From Puniceicoccaceae bacterium 5H (GTDB lineage Bacteria; Verrucomicrobiota; Verrucomicrobiia; Opitutales; Oceanipulchritudinaceae): a DNA stretch of 64,000 bases. This document shows, one piece after another, positions 14,913-21,967 of the stretch (its first letter is position 1; the number at the start of each line of letters is the position of its first letter). Where the stretch lies: NCBI GenBank assembly GCA_009772895.1, contig WOUP01000001.1, positions 62,001 to 126,000 on the forward strand. Direction: 5' to 3'. Under the pieces are notes generated by a model. That model made no database searches. It saw only the letters and a program-made list of their open reading frames with translations, and had not been told where the DNA came from. Made by a program: the position numbers and the translations under genes.

Positions 14913-16709
14913 CTAGCAGTCTACCGGAGCCTCTTCCAACAACGGCATCGAAGGCAGATCCTGAAGTGTGTCGACCAGGCGTGGGACGCGCTTGATCAGC
15001 GGTTCCATCGCCGCCAGCAATTCCGAAGGCGAAAGCGAAAGCTCGACTTGCGAGGCGTCGAGGACGTGCCAGGCCGTGGCATGAATGAAGGCATCGGTGC
15101 CGTCTTCGTTCAGGTAACCTCGGAAACCGATGGAGGCGCCGGCAATCAACGTTTCCGCCAGCTGAGCCATGGAGGCGACCACCCGGGCCTGTTCGCCTTC
15201 GGCGCGATCCGGGTTTGTGTAATCGCGAGCGGCGGCCACCAGAGGGGAGGGGGCCTGCTGTTCGACCAGCCAGCGCTGGGCGGCATCTTCGGCCAGTTCG
15301 CCGAAAATACGATAACTGGCTTCGTGAAACGACGACATGCTAGCCTGAGCCCACGCCACCAGCAGCGAATAGCGCAGGGGCTGGGCGGTCGCCCAGAGCC
15401 ATTGGCCAAGCAGGGGCATCATGCCGGCCAATGCGGCTTCACGTGCGACCGGTAGTTTGCGGGTCAGATCCCAATAAAGGATGCTCGAGCCGAGAGTGTA
15501 ACGCGCCAGAGGACGCAAATCGATGGGGTTCCCGAGACGTCGCGCTTCATCTTGCCACAGGTTGAGCAGCAGAGCGACAATCAGCGGACCGGCGCCGAAC
15601 TTTTCGAGACCTTTTTTCAAGGCTGCCGTGCCGGTGATCCGCTCTCCTTCTTCCGAGACGAGCCGGCTGAGGTGCACGTTCAGACCCGGCACGGTGGCGA
15701 GGGCCCCCAGCGCGCGTCCGGGCGTAAACAGCTCATCCACCCAATGGCTCAGGCTGGCGGGCAGATAGTCGACGAGCTTGAGGCCCGGCACGGATTCATC
15801 CCAGCGCTGCGCGGGCAGATTGAGTTGGCTGAAGAGCTTGGAGTATTGGTAAAACGGAGCCTTCGTCATCTGCTGCCAGGCCTCCCGGGCAGCGTGACGG
15901 GCTTGCTGCGCCCATTCTTGTTTGCGCTGCTGGCGGCGGGCGGAACCCAGGGGCTCCTTTTCGCGGATGTTCTCACTCAGATCGCTCTCGCTCTGTATCT
16001 CGAAGTGAACGGCGAAGCGGTGCTGCATCAGCTTGGCGATAAACTCGGCTTGGCGCAGGTCGGCGATCGACTGATTCAGATCTTCGCTCTGCAAGTGCTG
16101 GTGCAGGCCATCGGCGATGTCATCGAGGGCGGTGACCCCCAGGGCCTTGGAAATGCTGTGGAGCTTGTCGAGGTAGGCCGCGCTCTTGCGCATTCGGGCG
16201 GTGCCGATCGCCCCCTTCAGGTTATGGACCACGTCGAGAATGCTTTCCGCATTCATGTGCAGCATGCGGTAATACTCGTCGTCGGAAAGATCCAGTCGGT
16301 GGCAAACGTGTTCGGCGGGTTCAAACAGTTTGTCTCGCCAGGAGAAGCTCAGGGCCTTTTCCAGCTCCTGCATCACACGCCCTTTCGCGTAGGGCTTTAC
16401 GAGGATGTTCTGGACCCCCAGCTTGAGATACTTGATGACCGAGCCACGGTCCGAGGTGGCGGTGTAGACGAGGACGGGGATGTGCTTGAAAATCGGGTCT
16501 GCCCGTAAGTCGCGGAGAAACTGCCAGCCATATTCCTCCCCCAGGACGTTGTCCAGGATGATCAGGTCCACGGAAATGGTGGACTGCATCAGCTGCCAAC
16601 CGCCCAGAACGGTATCCGCGAAACAGGCGTTGTGGCCGGCGCCTTCCAGCATCCTCTTCAGTAGCGTGCGCGCGAGGAGATCGTCCTCGACAATCAAAAC
16701 GGTGGCCAT
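14913..16709 (-). CDS. REC - HPt-like - HDOD-like signalling protein
   Basis: A 598-residue protein. Residues 1-120 are a receiver (E8-D9-D10, acceptor D53 in IILDNVLG, K105 in LVKPY). Residues about 145-215 contain HNLKG (His162) in a helical context, matching the HPt phospho-His motif. Residues about 310-480 look like an HDOD output domain (GRALGALATVPGLNVHLSRL, then AALKKGLEKFGAG). The last 100 residues are unassigned. A receiver, a possible His phosphotransfer site and an HDOD-like domain on one chain point to a phosphorelay hub that controls motility or development; partners are unknown. The HPt call is from a short motif and less sure than the receiver. Confidence 0.7.
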   Translation of the reverse strand: MATVLIVEDDLLARTLLKRMLEGAGHNACFADTVLGGWQLMQSTISVDLIILDNVLGEEYGWQFLRDLRADPIFKHIPVLVYTATSDRGSVIKYLKLGVQNILVKPYAKGRVMQELEKALSFSWRDKLFEPAEHVCHRLDLSDDEYYRMLHMNAESILDVVHNLKGAIGTARMRKSAAYLDKLHSISKALGVTALDDIADGLHQHLQSEDLNQSIADLRQAEFIAKLMQHRFAVHFEIQSESDLSENIREKEPLGSARRQQRKQEWAQQARHAAREAWQQMTKAPFYQYSKLFSQLNLPAQRWDESVPGLKLVDYLPASLSHWVDELFTPGRALGALATVPGLNVHLSRLVSEEGERITGTAALKKGLEKFGAGPLIVALLLNLWQDEARRLGNPIDLRPLARYTLGSSILYWDLTRKLPVAREAALAGMMPLLGQWLWATAQPLRYSLLVAWAQASMSSFHEASYRIFGELAEDAAQRWLVEQQAPSPLVAAARDYTNPDRAEGEQARVVASMAQLAETLIAGASIGFRGYLNEDGTDAFIHATAWHVLDASQVELSLSPSELLAAMEPLIKRVPRLVDTLQDLPSMPLLEEAPVDC

Positions 16710-16718
16710 CGTCTACAT

Positions 16719-16744
16719 AGATCGGCAATAAGTAGTCCGCTTTA
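16719..16744 (-). promoter_or_regulatory. Possible sigma-28 promoter of the REC-HPt gene
   Basis: Minus strand: TAAAGCGG, a 10-bp gap, GCCGATCT. The -10 box ends only 10 bases before the ATG at 16709, so the predicted transcript would be almost leaderless; no Shine-Dalgarno is visible. The spacing is one base short of consensus. Confidence 0.35.
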
Positions 16745-16759
16745 CAAGCGTTTTTAGGA

Positions 16760-18493
16760 CTACTCAATCAATAAGCCCTCTTCACGATACTGATTGATTT
16801 TGTTGCGAAGCGTGCGGGTGCTTATTTTCAGCATTTCGGCTGCCTTTGCCCGATTTCCTTCCGTCACTTCGAGGGCCTTTAAAATCTGTCGGCGCTCGAG
16901 GTCCTCAAGGCTCAGCAACTCGCTCGAAGAATCGGCCTCGGAGGTCGCTTGAGGGCCTGCCTTGGAGGTTGGTTCGGGCGGCGCTTCTTCGGCTGGGGGG
17001 TAAGCAGGGCTGTGGTTGTCCGGAACCTCCGGAGGCATCTGGGGCTCGGGGGGCATCTGCGGCGCCGGGCTGTACACATCGTATGGGGCGGCAGTGGCGG
17101 GTGGCGGCGGCACGGCGCCGGGATACTGCGGAAAATGACCGGGGTGGCCCGGGTAGCCGACATAAGGATAGCCGTAACCCTGCTGGGGCTGGTTTGCCGA
17201 GAAAGTGCCGTTGTTGACGATGGGCGGGACTTCGCCGTGTCCTCCCGGGCGCGGGTAGTTGCCATAGATGCCTGCTGGCGGATAGCCATGCCCTTGAGGT
17301 GCGCCGTAACCGGGAGCGGATTGCCGGGGTAACGGCAGGTGCAGGGCGGCGAGCTCAATCGGCTGGTTGGGCTCGGTCAGGATGACCGCGCGCTCGATCG
17401 TGTTGTGCAGCTCGCGCACATTACCGGGCCAGGGGTGGGCCAGAATGCGTTGTTCTGCCTCGGGCGTGAAACCGACAAACGCCTGATGGTGCTTCTGGGA
17501 AAAGCGCTGCGCAAAGGTGCGGGCCAGCAGCAGGATGTCCTCGCCCCGCTCGCGCAAGGAGGGGACATCGATCGGAAAAACGCTGAGGCGGTAGTAAAGG
17601 TCTTCGCGAAACTCGCCCCGGTGCACGGCCTCGAGCAGATCGCGGTTGGTGGTGGCGATCACGCGCACTTTCACCGAAATCGTCTTGGTGCCGCCTACGC
17701 GCTCGAATTCACGCTCTTGCAGCACGCGCAGCAGTTTCGCCTGGATACGGGGAGAGATTTCACCGATTTCGTCCAGCAGAATTGTGCCGCCGTCAGCCAA
17801 TTCGAAGCGACCGGGCTTGCGCGTGTTCGCGCCCGTAAACGCGCCCTTTTCATGCCCAAAAAACTCGCTCTCGATCAGGCTTTCCGAGATTGCGGCGCAG
17901 TTGACCTTGATGAAAGGCCGGTCTGCCAGATTACTCAGCCGGTGCAGCTCCCCGGCGACGAGCTCCTTGCCGGTGCCGTTTTCCCCTAAAACCAGGACCG
18001 TGGCCTCGGTGGCCGCCACCTTGCGGATGACCTTCTTGAGCTGGAGCATGGGCGGCGATTGGCCAATCAGCTCACTCTTCTGGTTCAGTTCTTTGGTGTA
18101 GTATTGATTGACCCGGACGAGCTGGTCGTAATTTTCCGCGCGTTTCAGCGCCACGTCGATCTGCTCGAGCGAAAAAGGCTTCACGATGTAATCAAACGCA
18201 CCCTGGCGCATGCACTGCAAGGCGCCGTCGAGGGTGGCGTAGCCCGACATCATAATGACAAATCCGCTGGACGAAGCGGTCTGCTTGATATCTCCCAGCA
18301 GGTCAGACCCAACGCCGTCGGGCAAACGCTCGTCAAGCAGGATCAAATCGAAGGCATCCTGTTGCAGGATCTTGAGGGCGTCGGCGATATTTTCCGTGTT
18401 GGCGACCTTATAGTGCTGCTTCTGCAGGTGCGCCGTGAGGGTTTTGCGGATGATGAGATCGTCGTCGACCACCAATATTTTTTCGAATGCCAT
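16760..18493 (-). CDS. Sigma-54-dependent response regulator (FlgR/NtrC type)
   Basis: A 577-residue enhancer-binding protein. The receiver (about 1-120) has D-D and acceptor D in LILLDERLPDG; the AAA+ domain (about 145-380) has Walker A GENGTGKE, the GAFTGA sigma-54 contact loop, Walker B GGTILLDEIGE and the arginine-finger region; the last 52 residues are a Fis-type helix-turn-helix (GNRAKAAEMLKISTRTLRNK). Between AAA+ and the HTH lies a Pro/Gly/Tyr-rich low-complexity linker, residues about 390-525, unusual for this family. Its position in the motility block suggests it activates sigma-54 flagellar promoters, possibly the flgB operon. Last gene of the cheW operon. Confidence 0.9.
   Translation of the reverse strand: MAFEKILVVDDDLIIRKTLTAHLQKQHYKVANTENIADALKILQQDAFDLILLDERLPDGVGSDLLGDIKQTASSSGFVIMMSGYATLDGALQCMRQGAFDYIVKPFSLEQIDVALKRAENYDQLVRVNQYYTKELNQKSELIGQSPPMLQLKKVIRKVAATEATVLVLGENGTGKELVAGELHRLSNLADRPFIKVNCAAISESLIESEFFGHEKGAFTGANTRKPGRFELADGGTILLDEIGEISPRIQAKLLRVLQEREFERVGGTKTISVKVRVIATTNRDLLEAVHRGEFREDLYYRLSVFPIDVPSLRERGEDILLLARTFAQRFSQKHHQAFVGFTPEAEQRILAHPWPGNVRELHNTIERAVILTEPNQPIELAALHLPLPRQSAPGYGAPQGHGYPPAGIYGNYPRPGGHGEVPPIVNNGTFSANQPQQGYGYPYVGYPGHPGHFPQYPGAVPPPPATAAPYDVYSPAPQMPPEPQMPPEVPDNHSPAYPPAEEAPPEPTSKAGPQATSEADSSSELLSLEDLERRQILKALEVTEGNRAKAAEMLKISTRTLRNKINQYREEGLLIE
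16919..17326 (-). repeat. Pro/Gly/Tyr-rich low-complexity coding segment
   Basis: This stretch of the sigma-54 regulator gene encodes about 136 residues dominated by P, G, Y, Q and H (for example GYGYPYVGYPGHPGH and VPPPP), merging into a Pro/Glu/Ala-rich part. It is in frame and separates the ATPase from the DNA-binding domain. Confidence 0.8.
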
Positions 18494-18508
18494 CGCGGAT
18501 CAGATAGT

Positions 18509-18898
18509 TCAGGCGGTGGTGGAACTCAGCGACCGCTGCCAGGTCATGAACACCTCTTGACCGACCGTTTCTACGTGGGGATGCAGCGCGTGTTCACTGC
18601 CGGCGATCTGGAGATAGCGGCGGTCCTGATTGACAGCTGGCATGACGACGCGGACCTCAAACGTCTGGTTCTCTTCTTCACGGCCTGGGTGGTGTCGCAC
18701 GATCACGCGCAGGGAAGAGGTTCCCAGGCCTTGATGATGCGGCCAGCTGAGGCGAAGCGTTGCCTCGCTGCGCTGAAAGTTGAAAAAGCGCTGCCGCTCT
18801 ATTTGCTGGCCCAATTCGCTATCGGGATCAAGGTAAGACTCCAGCAGATGTCGCTCCAGTAGGTCTATATAGAGAACCTCGTTCAGCAGCATGGTCAT
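18509..18898 (-). CDS. Conserved-context protein of unknown function
   Basis: A 129-residue soluble protein that I do not recognise. The N-terminal 35 residues are helical and acidic (NEVLYIDLLERHLLESYL), followed by what looks like a strand-rich domain (ATLRLSWPHH, SSLRVIVRHH, QTFEVRVVMP, RRYLQIAG). No signal peptide or membrane segment. It lies 15 bases upstream of the sigma-54 regulator and downstream of cheD on the same strand, so it is probably part of the cheW - cheD - regulator operon. Confidence 0.6.
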   Translation of the reverse strand: MTMLLNEVLYIDLLERHLLESYLDPDSELGQQIERQRFFNFQRSEATLRLSWPHHQGLGTSSLRVIVRHHPGREEENQTFEVRVVMPAVNQDRRYLQIAGSEHALHPHVETVGQEVFMTWQRSLSSTTA

Positions 18899-19002
18899 AT
18901 CCTGAATTAAAGGACATTCCTCTGCTTATTTCAACGACACCCTTGCCGTAGACTTAAGTCTTTTTGACTCAAGCCGGTGGGTCTCGGACGGCAGCTGGGG
19001 GA

Positions 19003-19566
19003 TTACCCGAGCACGACAGACTTGGTCCCCTGGGGCATGCGCAAGGTCATTTTGCCGCTGCCGATCTCGAGGTGGACGCTCCGGTTGGCGTTGCCGCCGA
19101 CGGAGGAGAATTTGGGCTGGATGCCCTCGTGGGCGAGAATCTGGCGGGTGGCCGCCACGTTTCGCTCACCGATTTTGAAGAGATCGTTGTCCTGGTTGAG
19201 CGTCAAGGCGCCCCCACCGATGAACACGATCAGGCGGCCGGGACGAGCCCCGAGGGAGACCAGGCTCTTCAGAAATTGAGGGATGCCGGTGTCGGCGAAC
19301 ACCGCCGGGTGTTGGCGGGCACGTTCGGGTGACAACTTGCTCTCCGGCAGCATCAGGTGAAGGATGCCGCCCGCCTGGACCGTCGGGTCATACGCCACGA
19401 CGCCGACGCAGGAACCCAGCGCGTAGGTGCTGGTCGTGATATACTGACGGTTGGAGACGGCCATGTCGCCTACGCCGACCACAATCCGTTCTGACAGAAG
19501 TGAGCCAAGGGTGGGGGCTCCCGCGGATTGGGCGGAGTTGGGCGATGCTACGGAGGAAAGTGACAT
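19003..19566 (-). CDS. cheD: Chemoreceptor glutamine deamidase CheD
   Basis: A 187-residue CheD. The catalytic Cys is in STYALGSCVGVVAYD and the His in GGILHLMLPES; the GGGAL and NVAATRQILA segments match the family core. CheD deamidates specific Gln residues on chemoreceptors and in many bacteria interacts with CheC/CheX; a CheX-like gene is present about 4.5 kb away. The ATG at 19566 leaves a Ser/Ala-rich 25-residue leader before the conserved VVGVGDMAVS. An imperfect hairpin follows in the gap before the next gene (18953-18973). No chemoreceptor gene is in the window. Confidence 0.93.
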   Translation of the reverse strand: MSLSSVASPNSAQSAGAPTLGSLLSERIVVGVGDMAVSNRQYITTSTYALGSCVGVVAYDPTVQAGGILHLMLPESKLSPERARQHPAVFADTGIPQFLKSLVSLGARPGRLIVFIGGGALTLNQDNDLFKIGERNVAATRQILAHEGIQPKFSSVGGNANRSVHLEIGSGKMTLRMPQGTKSVVLG

Positions 19567-19580
19567 GGGGACGAAAAAGG

Positions 19581-20060
19581 TTATGCGTGAATATCGGCCT
19601 GTTTCACGACTTCTTGCACGGAAAGTGAGGGATGCTGCTCCCAATTGCTCGCCAGTGCTTGAAGTTGTTGATACTGATCAGCCTGTGTGGCCAGTGACGA
19701 GCCCGCGACCAGTTCGAGTCGGTGCTGACCGTCAGTCAAAAGCCAATTATCGCCCGGGCTGGCGGGCTGCATTAAAGTCAACGAGTCGGCGCTGGCGTCT
19801 CCGCCGGCTTGGCCGAAGGCGGTCCGCATCTGTTCCATCATCTGGTCCAGCACGCGTTGAAGATCGTCGAGGTCCTTGATCCCATACTCCGACATCAGCT
19901 TTTGCAGCTCGCTGGGGGGCTGGGAAGCTTTCTGGGCTTCCAGCAGCTTGGCGAACTCGGCCTCGTCACTGCTCCGGGTGGCGGCAGAGGCCATGGAGCT
20001 GACGCCATCTACGAGCTTCTCCGCCGCGTAGGTGAGGGTGCTGATGAGGATGGGATTCAT
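19581..20060 (-). CDS. Unknown protein between cheW and cheD
   Basis: A 159-residue protein of unrecognised family. Residues 1-25 are mildly amphipathic (ILISTLTYAAEKLVDGVSSM); 30-85 are helical and charged (FAKLLEAQKAS, ELQKLMSEYGIKDLDDLQRV) and could form a coiled coil; the rest has a strand-like NWLLTDGQHRLELV and an acidic helical end. There is no signal peptide. It is 14 bases upstream of cheD and 17 bases downstream of cheW, so it belongs to the chemotaxis operon. It may be a small adaptor specific to this lineage. Confidence 0.6.
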   Translation of the reverse strand: MNPILISTLTYAAEKLVDGVSSMASAATRSSDEAEFAKLLEAQKASQPPSELQKLMSEYGIKDLDDLQRVLDQMMEQMRTAFGQAGGDASADSLTLMQPASPGDNWLLTDGQHRLELVAGSSLATQADQYQQLQALASNWEQHPSLSVQEVVKQADIHA

Positions 20061-20077
20061 CGAAGGGCTTTCTCGCC

Positions 20078-20575
20078 TTACATGCGAACGACGTCCTCTT
20101 CGGCGATCAGCTTGTCGATATCCAGAAGCGTCTTCACTTCCTGATCGATCTTGGCAATGCCGTGGATGTATTCGTTTTTGCGAGTCGCGCCCAGTTCAGG
20201 GTTCTTCTCGATGTGTTCGCCGGAAATGGTGGTGACTTCCTCCACGGCATCCACGATGAGGCCGACGGGTACCTCTTCTTCGCCCTTGATCGCTACCTGG
20301 ACCACGACGATACAGGTGCGTTCGTCTTCTACCGCTTCGGGCAGCGCGAACTTCAGGCGCATGTCGATGACCGGGATGATCTTGCCGCGCAGATTGATCA
20401 CGCCGCGCGTGTAGTGCGGCATCTGGGGGACCGGGGTGATCTTCTGGAGGCGGATGATCTCTCGGATCTTCAGGACGGCAATGCCGTAAGACTCATCGCA
20501 CAGTCGGAAGGTCAGGAACTTACCGCCTTGGAAGACCTTTTTCTTTTCGGTGGGGGCTACGTCCGTTGTCGGCAT
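20078..20575 (-). CDS. cheW: Chemotaxis coupling protein CheW
   Basis: A 165-residue single-domain CheW. The two SH3-like beta-barrel halves are recognisable: FLTFRLCDESYGIAVLKIRE with IREIIR, the conserved HYTRGVINLRGKIIPVIDMR, and the second half VGLIVDAVEEVTTI. CheW links CheA to chemoreceptors; neither is encoded in this window, so the array partners must lie elsewhere. The N-terminal 15 residues (TTDVAPTEKKKVF) form a short charged lead-in. It heads a probable operon of cheW, the unknown gene, cheD, the 129-residue gene and the sigma-54 regulator. Confidence 0.95.
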   Translation of the reverse strand: MPTTDVAPTEKKKVFQGGKFLTFRLCDESYGIAVLKIREIIRLQKITPVPQMPHYTRGVINLRGKIIPVIDMRLKFALPEAVEDERTCIVVVQVAIKGEEEVPVGLIVDAVEEVTTISGEHIEKNPELGATRKNEYIHGIAKIDQEVKTLLDIDKLIAEEDVVRM

Positions 20576-20619
20576 GGAAGCAAAAGTGTTAGCAGAGTGA
20601 AAACCGGGTGATACACACT

Positions 20620-20646
20620 ATATCGGCACCACAGAATGCAGCTTGA
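20620..20646 (-). promoter_or_regulatory. Candidate sigma-28 promoter of cheW
   Basis: Minus strand: TCAAGCTG, an 11-bp gap, then GCCGATAT, the same -10 octamer as in front of cheX and fliA. The predicted start lies about 38 bases upstream of the cheW ATG. Confidence 0.55.
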
Positions 20647-20693
20647 TAGGCAGAGCGCGTTTTTCCTCGTTAAAACACGTTCTCAAAATGCCA

Positions 20694-21953
20694 TTACTGA
20701 TTGTAAACCAGCAGCCGGTGTTGCAGCGGATACGCCTCGTCGATGCCGCGTACCTTTTCAATCATATGCCGGTCGAGCTTCTGCCCGGCGGGGATCAGGA
20801 GCAGGCCGGCCGCGCTATAGACATCCTTCGCCAGCGTCATGCCGACACGCAATTCTCCGGGGCTTACCTCCTTCAATGTGCGGGGGAGCCGGGCGGGGCG
20901 GCTGGCATCCACAAACAACTGCACGGCCTCCGGGGCAAAGCGGTTTCCAGACTCGTCCAGGATGGTCGCCAGAGCCTCTTCGCGAGAGAGGCCGCACTCC
21001 ACATAGTACACGGCTACGGCCAGGAAGCGCGCCGGGCGTGGGATCAGGTTGCCCGCAAGCCCATCCGGGAAGCCCTTGCCGTCCCAGCGCTCGTATTGCG
21101 CGCGGATCGTGACCCCGACCCCTTTCAGGCTGTCGACGAACGAGGCCAGCGATTGAGCGAAAATGGGGGTGTGCTCGACCTTGGCGATCTCCTCTTCCGT
21201 CAGCTCACTGCGCTTCTTGCGGTAGCGGTTGTGCAGGTCGCGGGGGATGGTGAGTAAGCCGATGTTCTTGAGCCAGGCGCTGACCTTCAGCGTGTGCGCG
21301 TCGGTCTCGTTGAACTTGCCCAGGTCGATCATGTGCTGGCAGAGGTCGACCACGGCGCGCGTTTCTTCTCCCAGTAGCGGATTGTAGGTCTCCAGTAGGC
21401 GCAGATACAGTTGCAGGGAATGGTCAAAATTCTTGCTCAATGCCAGGTGGGCCTGATCCAGTTCGGCCCGGCTCTTGGCCAGCGCCTCTACCTGCTCCTC
21501 GAGCTTGGCGTTGGTTTCGGTCAACGTCTCGTTGAGCTGGAGGGCGTCTTCTTGCAGCCGTTGGTTGGCCGTGATGAGCGTGTACCGTTGCTGGGCGTTG
21601 TGGACGGTGGCGATGATTTCCTCGCGGATCCACGGCTTGGCCACGAAACGATAGATCTCCCCTTCATTGACGGCCTGAATGATCGTGTTGAGGGTCAGTA
21701 CGCCTGTGATCAGTACACGGGAAGCGTTGGGCTGGATCCGCTTGGCGTGCTCGAAAAACTCGAGCCCCGTCATGTCCGGCATGCGTTGATCGGAGATGAT
21801 GATCGAAAATTCCTGCTCTTCCAGTAGCTTGATCGCGTCGTGCGGGCGGTCCGCGGTCACGATTTCGAAGCCCTCGGGCGCGATGGTTTCCCGCAGGGCG
21901 ATGAGGATGATCTTGTCGTCATCCAGAATAAGGACCGAACGCAGTTCTTTCAT
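20694..21953 (-). CDS. Response regulator with degenerate HD-GYP domain
   Basis: A 419-residue protein. Residues 1-125 are a receiver (LILDDD, acceptor D in IIISDQRMPDMTG, K in VAKPW). A coiled coil (about 130-175) joins it to an HD-GYP-like domain (about 180-345). The metal-binding HD is absent (SAWLKNIGLL where ALLHDIGK is usual) and HExWDGxGYP reads QYERWDGKGFP, so cyclic-di-GMP hydrolysis is unlikely. The last 70 residues (GMTLAKDVYSAAGLLLIPAG) are a small domain often found after such regions. The family members of this kind are usually output modules of c-di-GMP turnover; here a binding or protein-interaction role is more likely. Last gene of the cheR operon. Confidence 0.85.
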   Translation of the reverse strand: MKELRSVLILDDDKIILIALRETIAPEGFEIVTADRPHDAIKLLEEQEFSIIISDQRMPDMTGLEFFEHAKRIQPNASRVLITGVLTLNTIIQAVNEGEIYRFVAKPWIREEIIATVHNAQQRYTLITANQRLQEDALQLNETLTETNAKLEEQVEALAKSRAELDQAHLALSKNFDHSLQLYLRLLETYNPLLGEETRAVVDLCQHMIDLGKFNETDAHTLKVSAWLKNIGLLTIPRDLHNRYRKKRSELTEEEIAKVEHTPIFAQSLASFVDSLKGVGVTIRAQYERWDGKGFPDGLAGNLIPRPARFLAVAVYYVECGLSREEALATILDESGNRFAPEAVQLFVDASRPARLPRTLKEVSPGELRVGMTLAKDVYSAAGLLLIPAGQKLDRHMIEKVRGIDEAYPLQHRLLVYNQ

Positions 21954-21967
21954 GGGGTAGGGGCGGC

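Noticed and set aside
18953-18973. CTTAAGTC-TTTTT-GACTCAAG imperfect inverted repeat after cheD
   Set aside because: The hairpin is short, has a wobble on the minus strand and no U-run follows, so it is not called a terminator.
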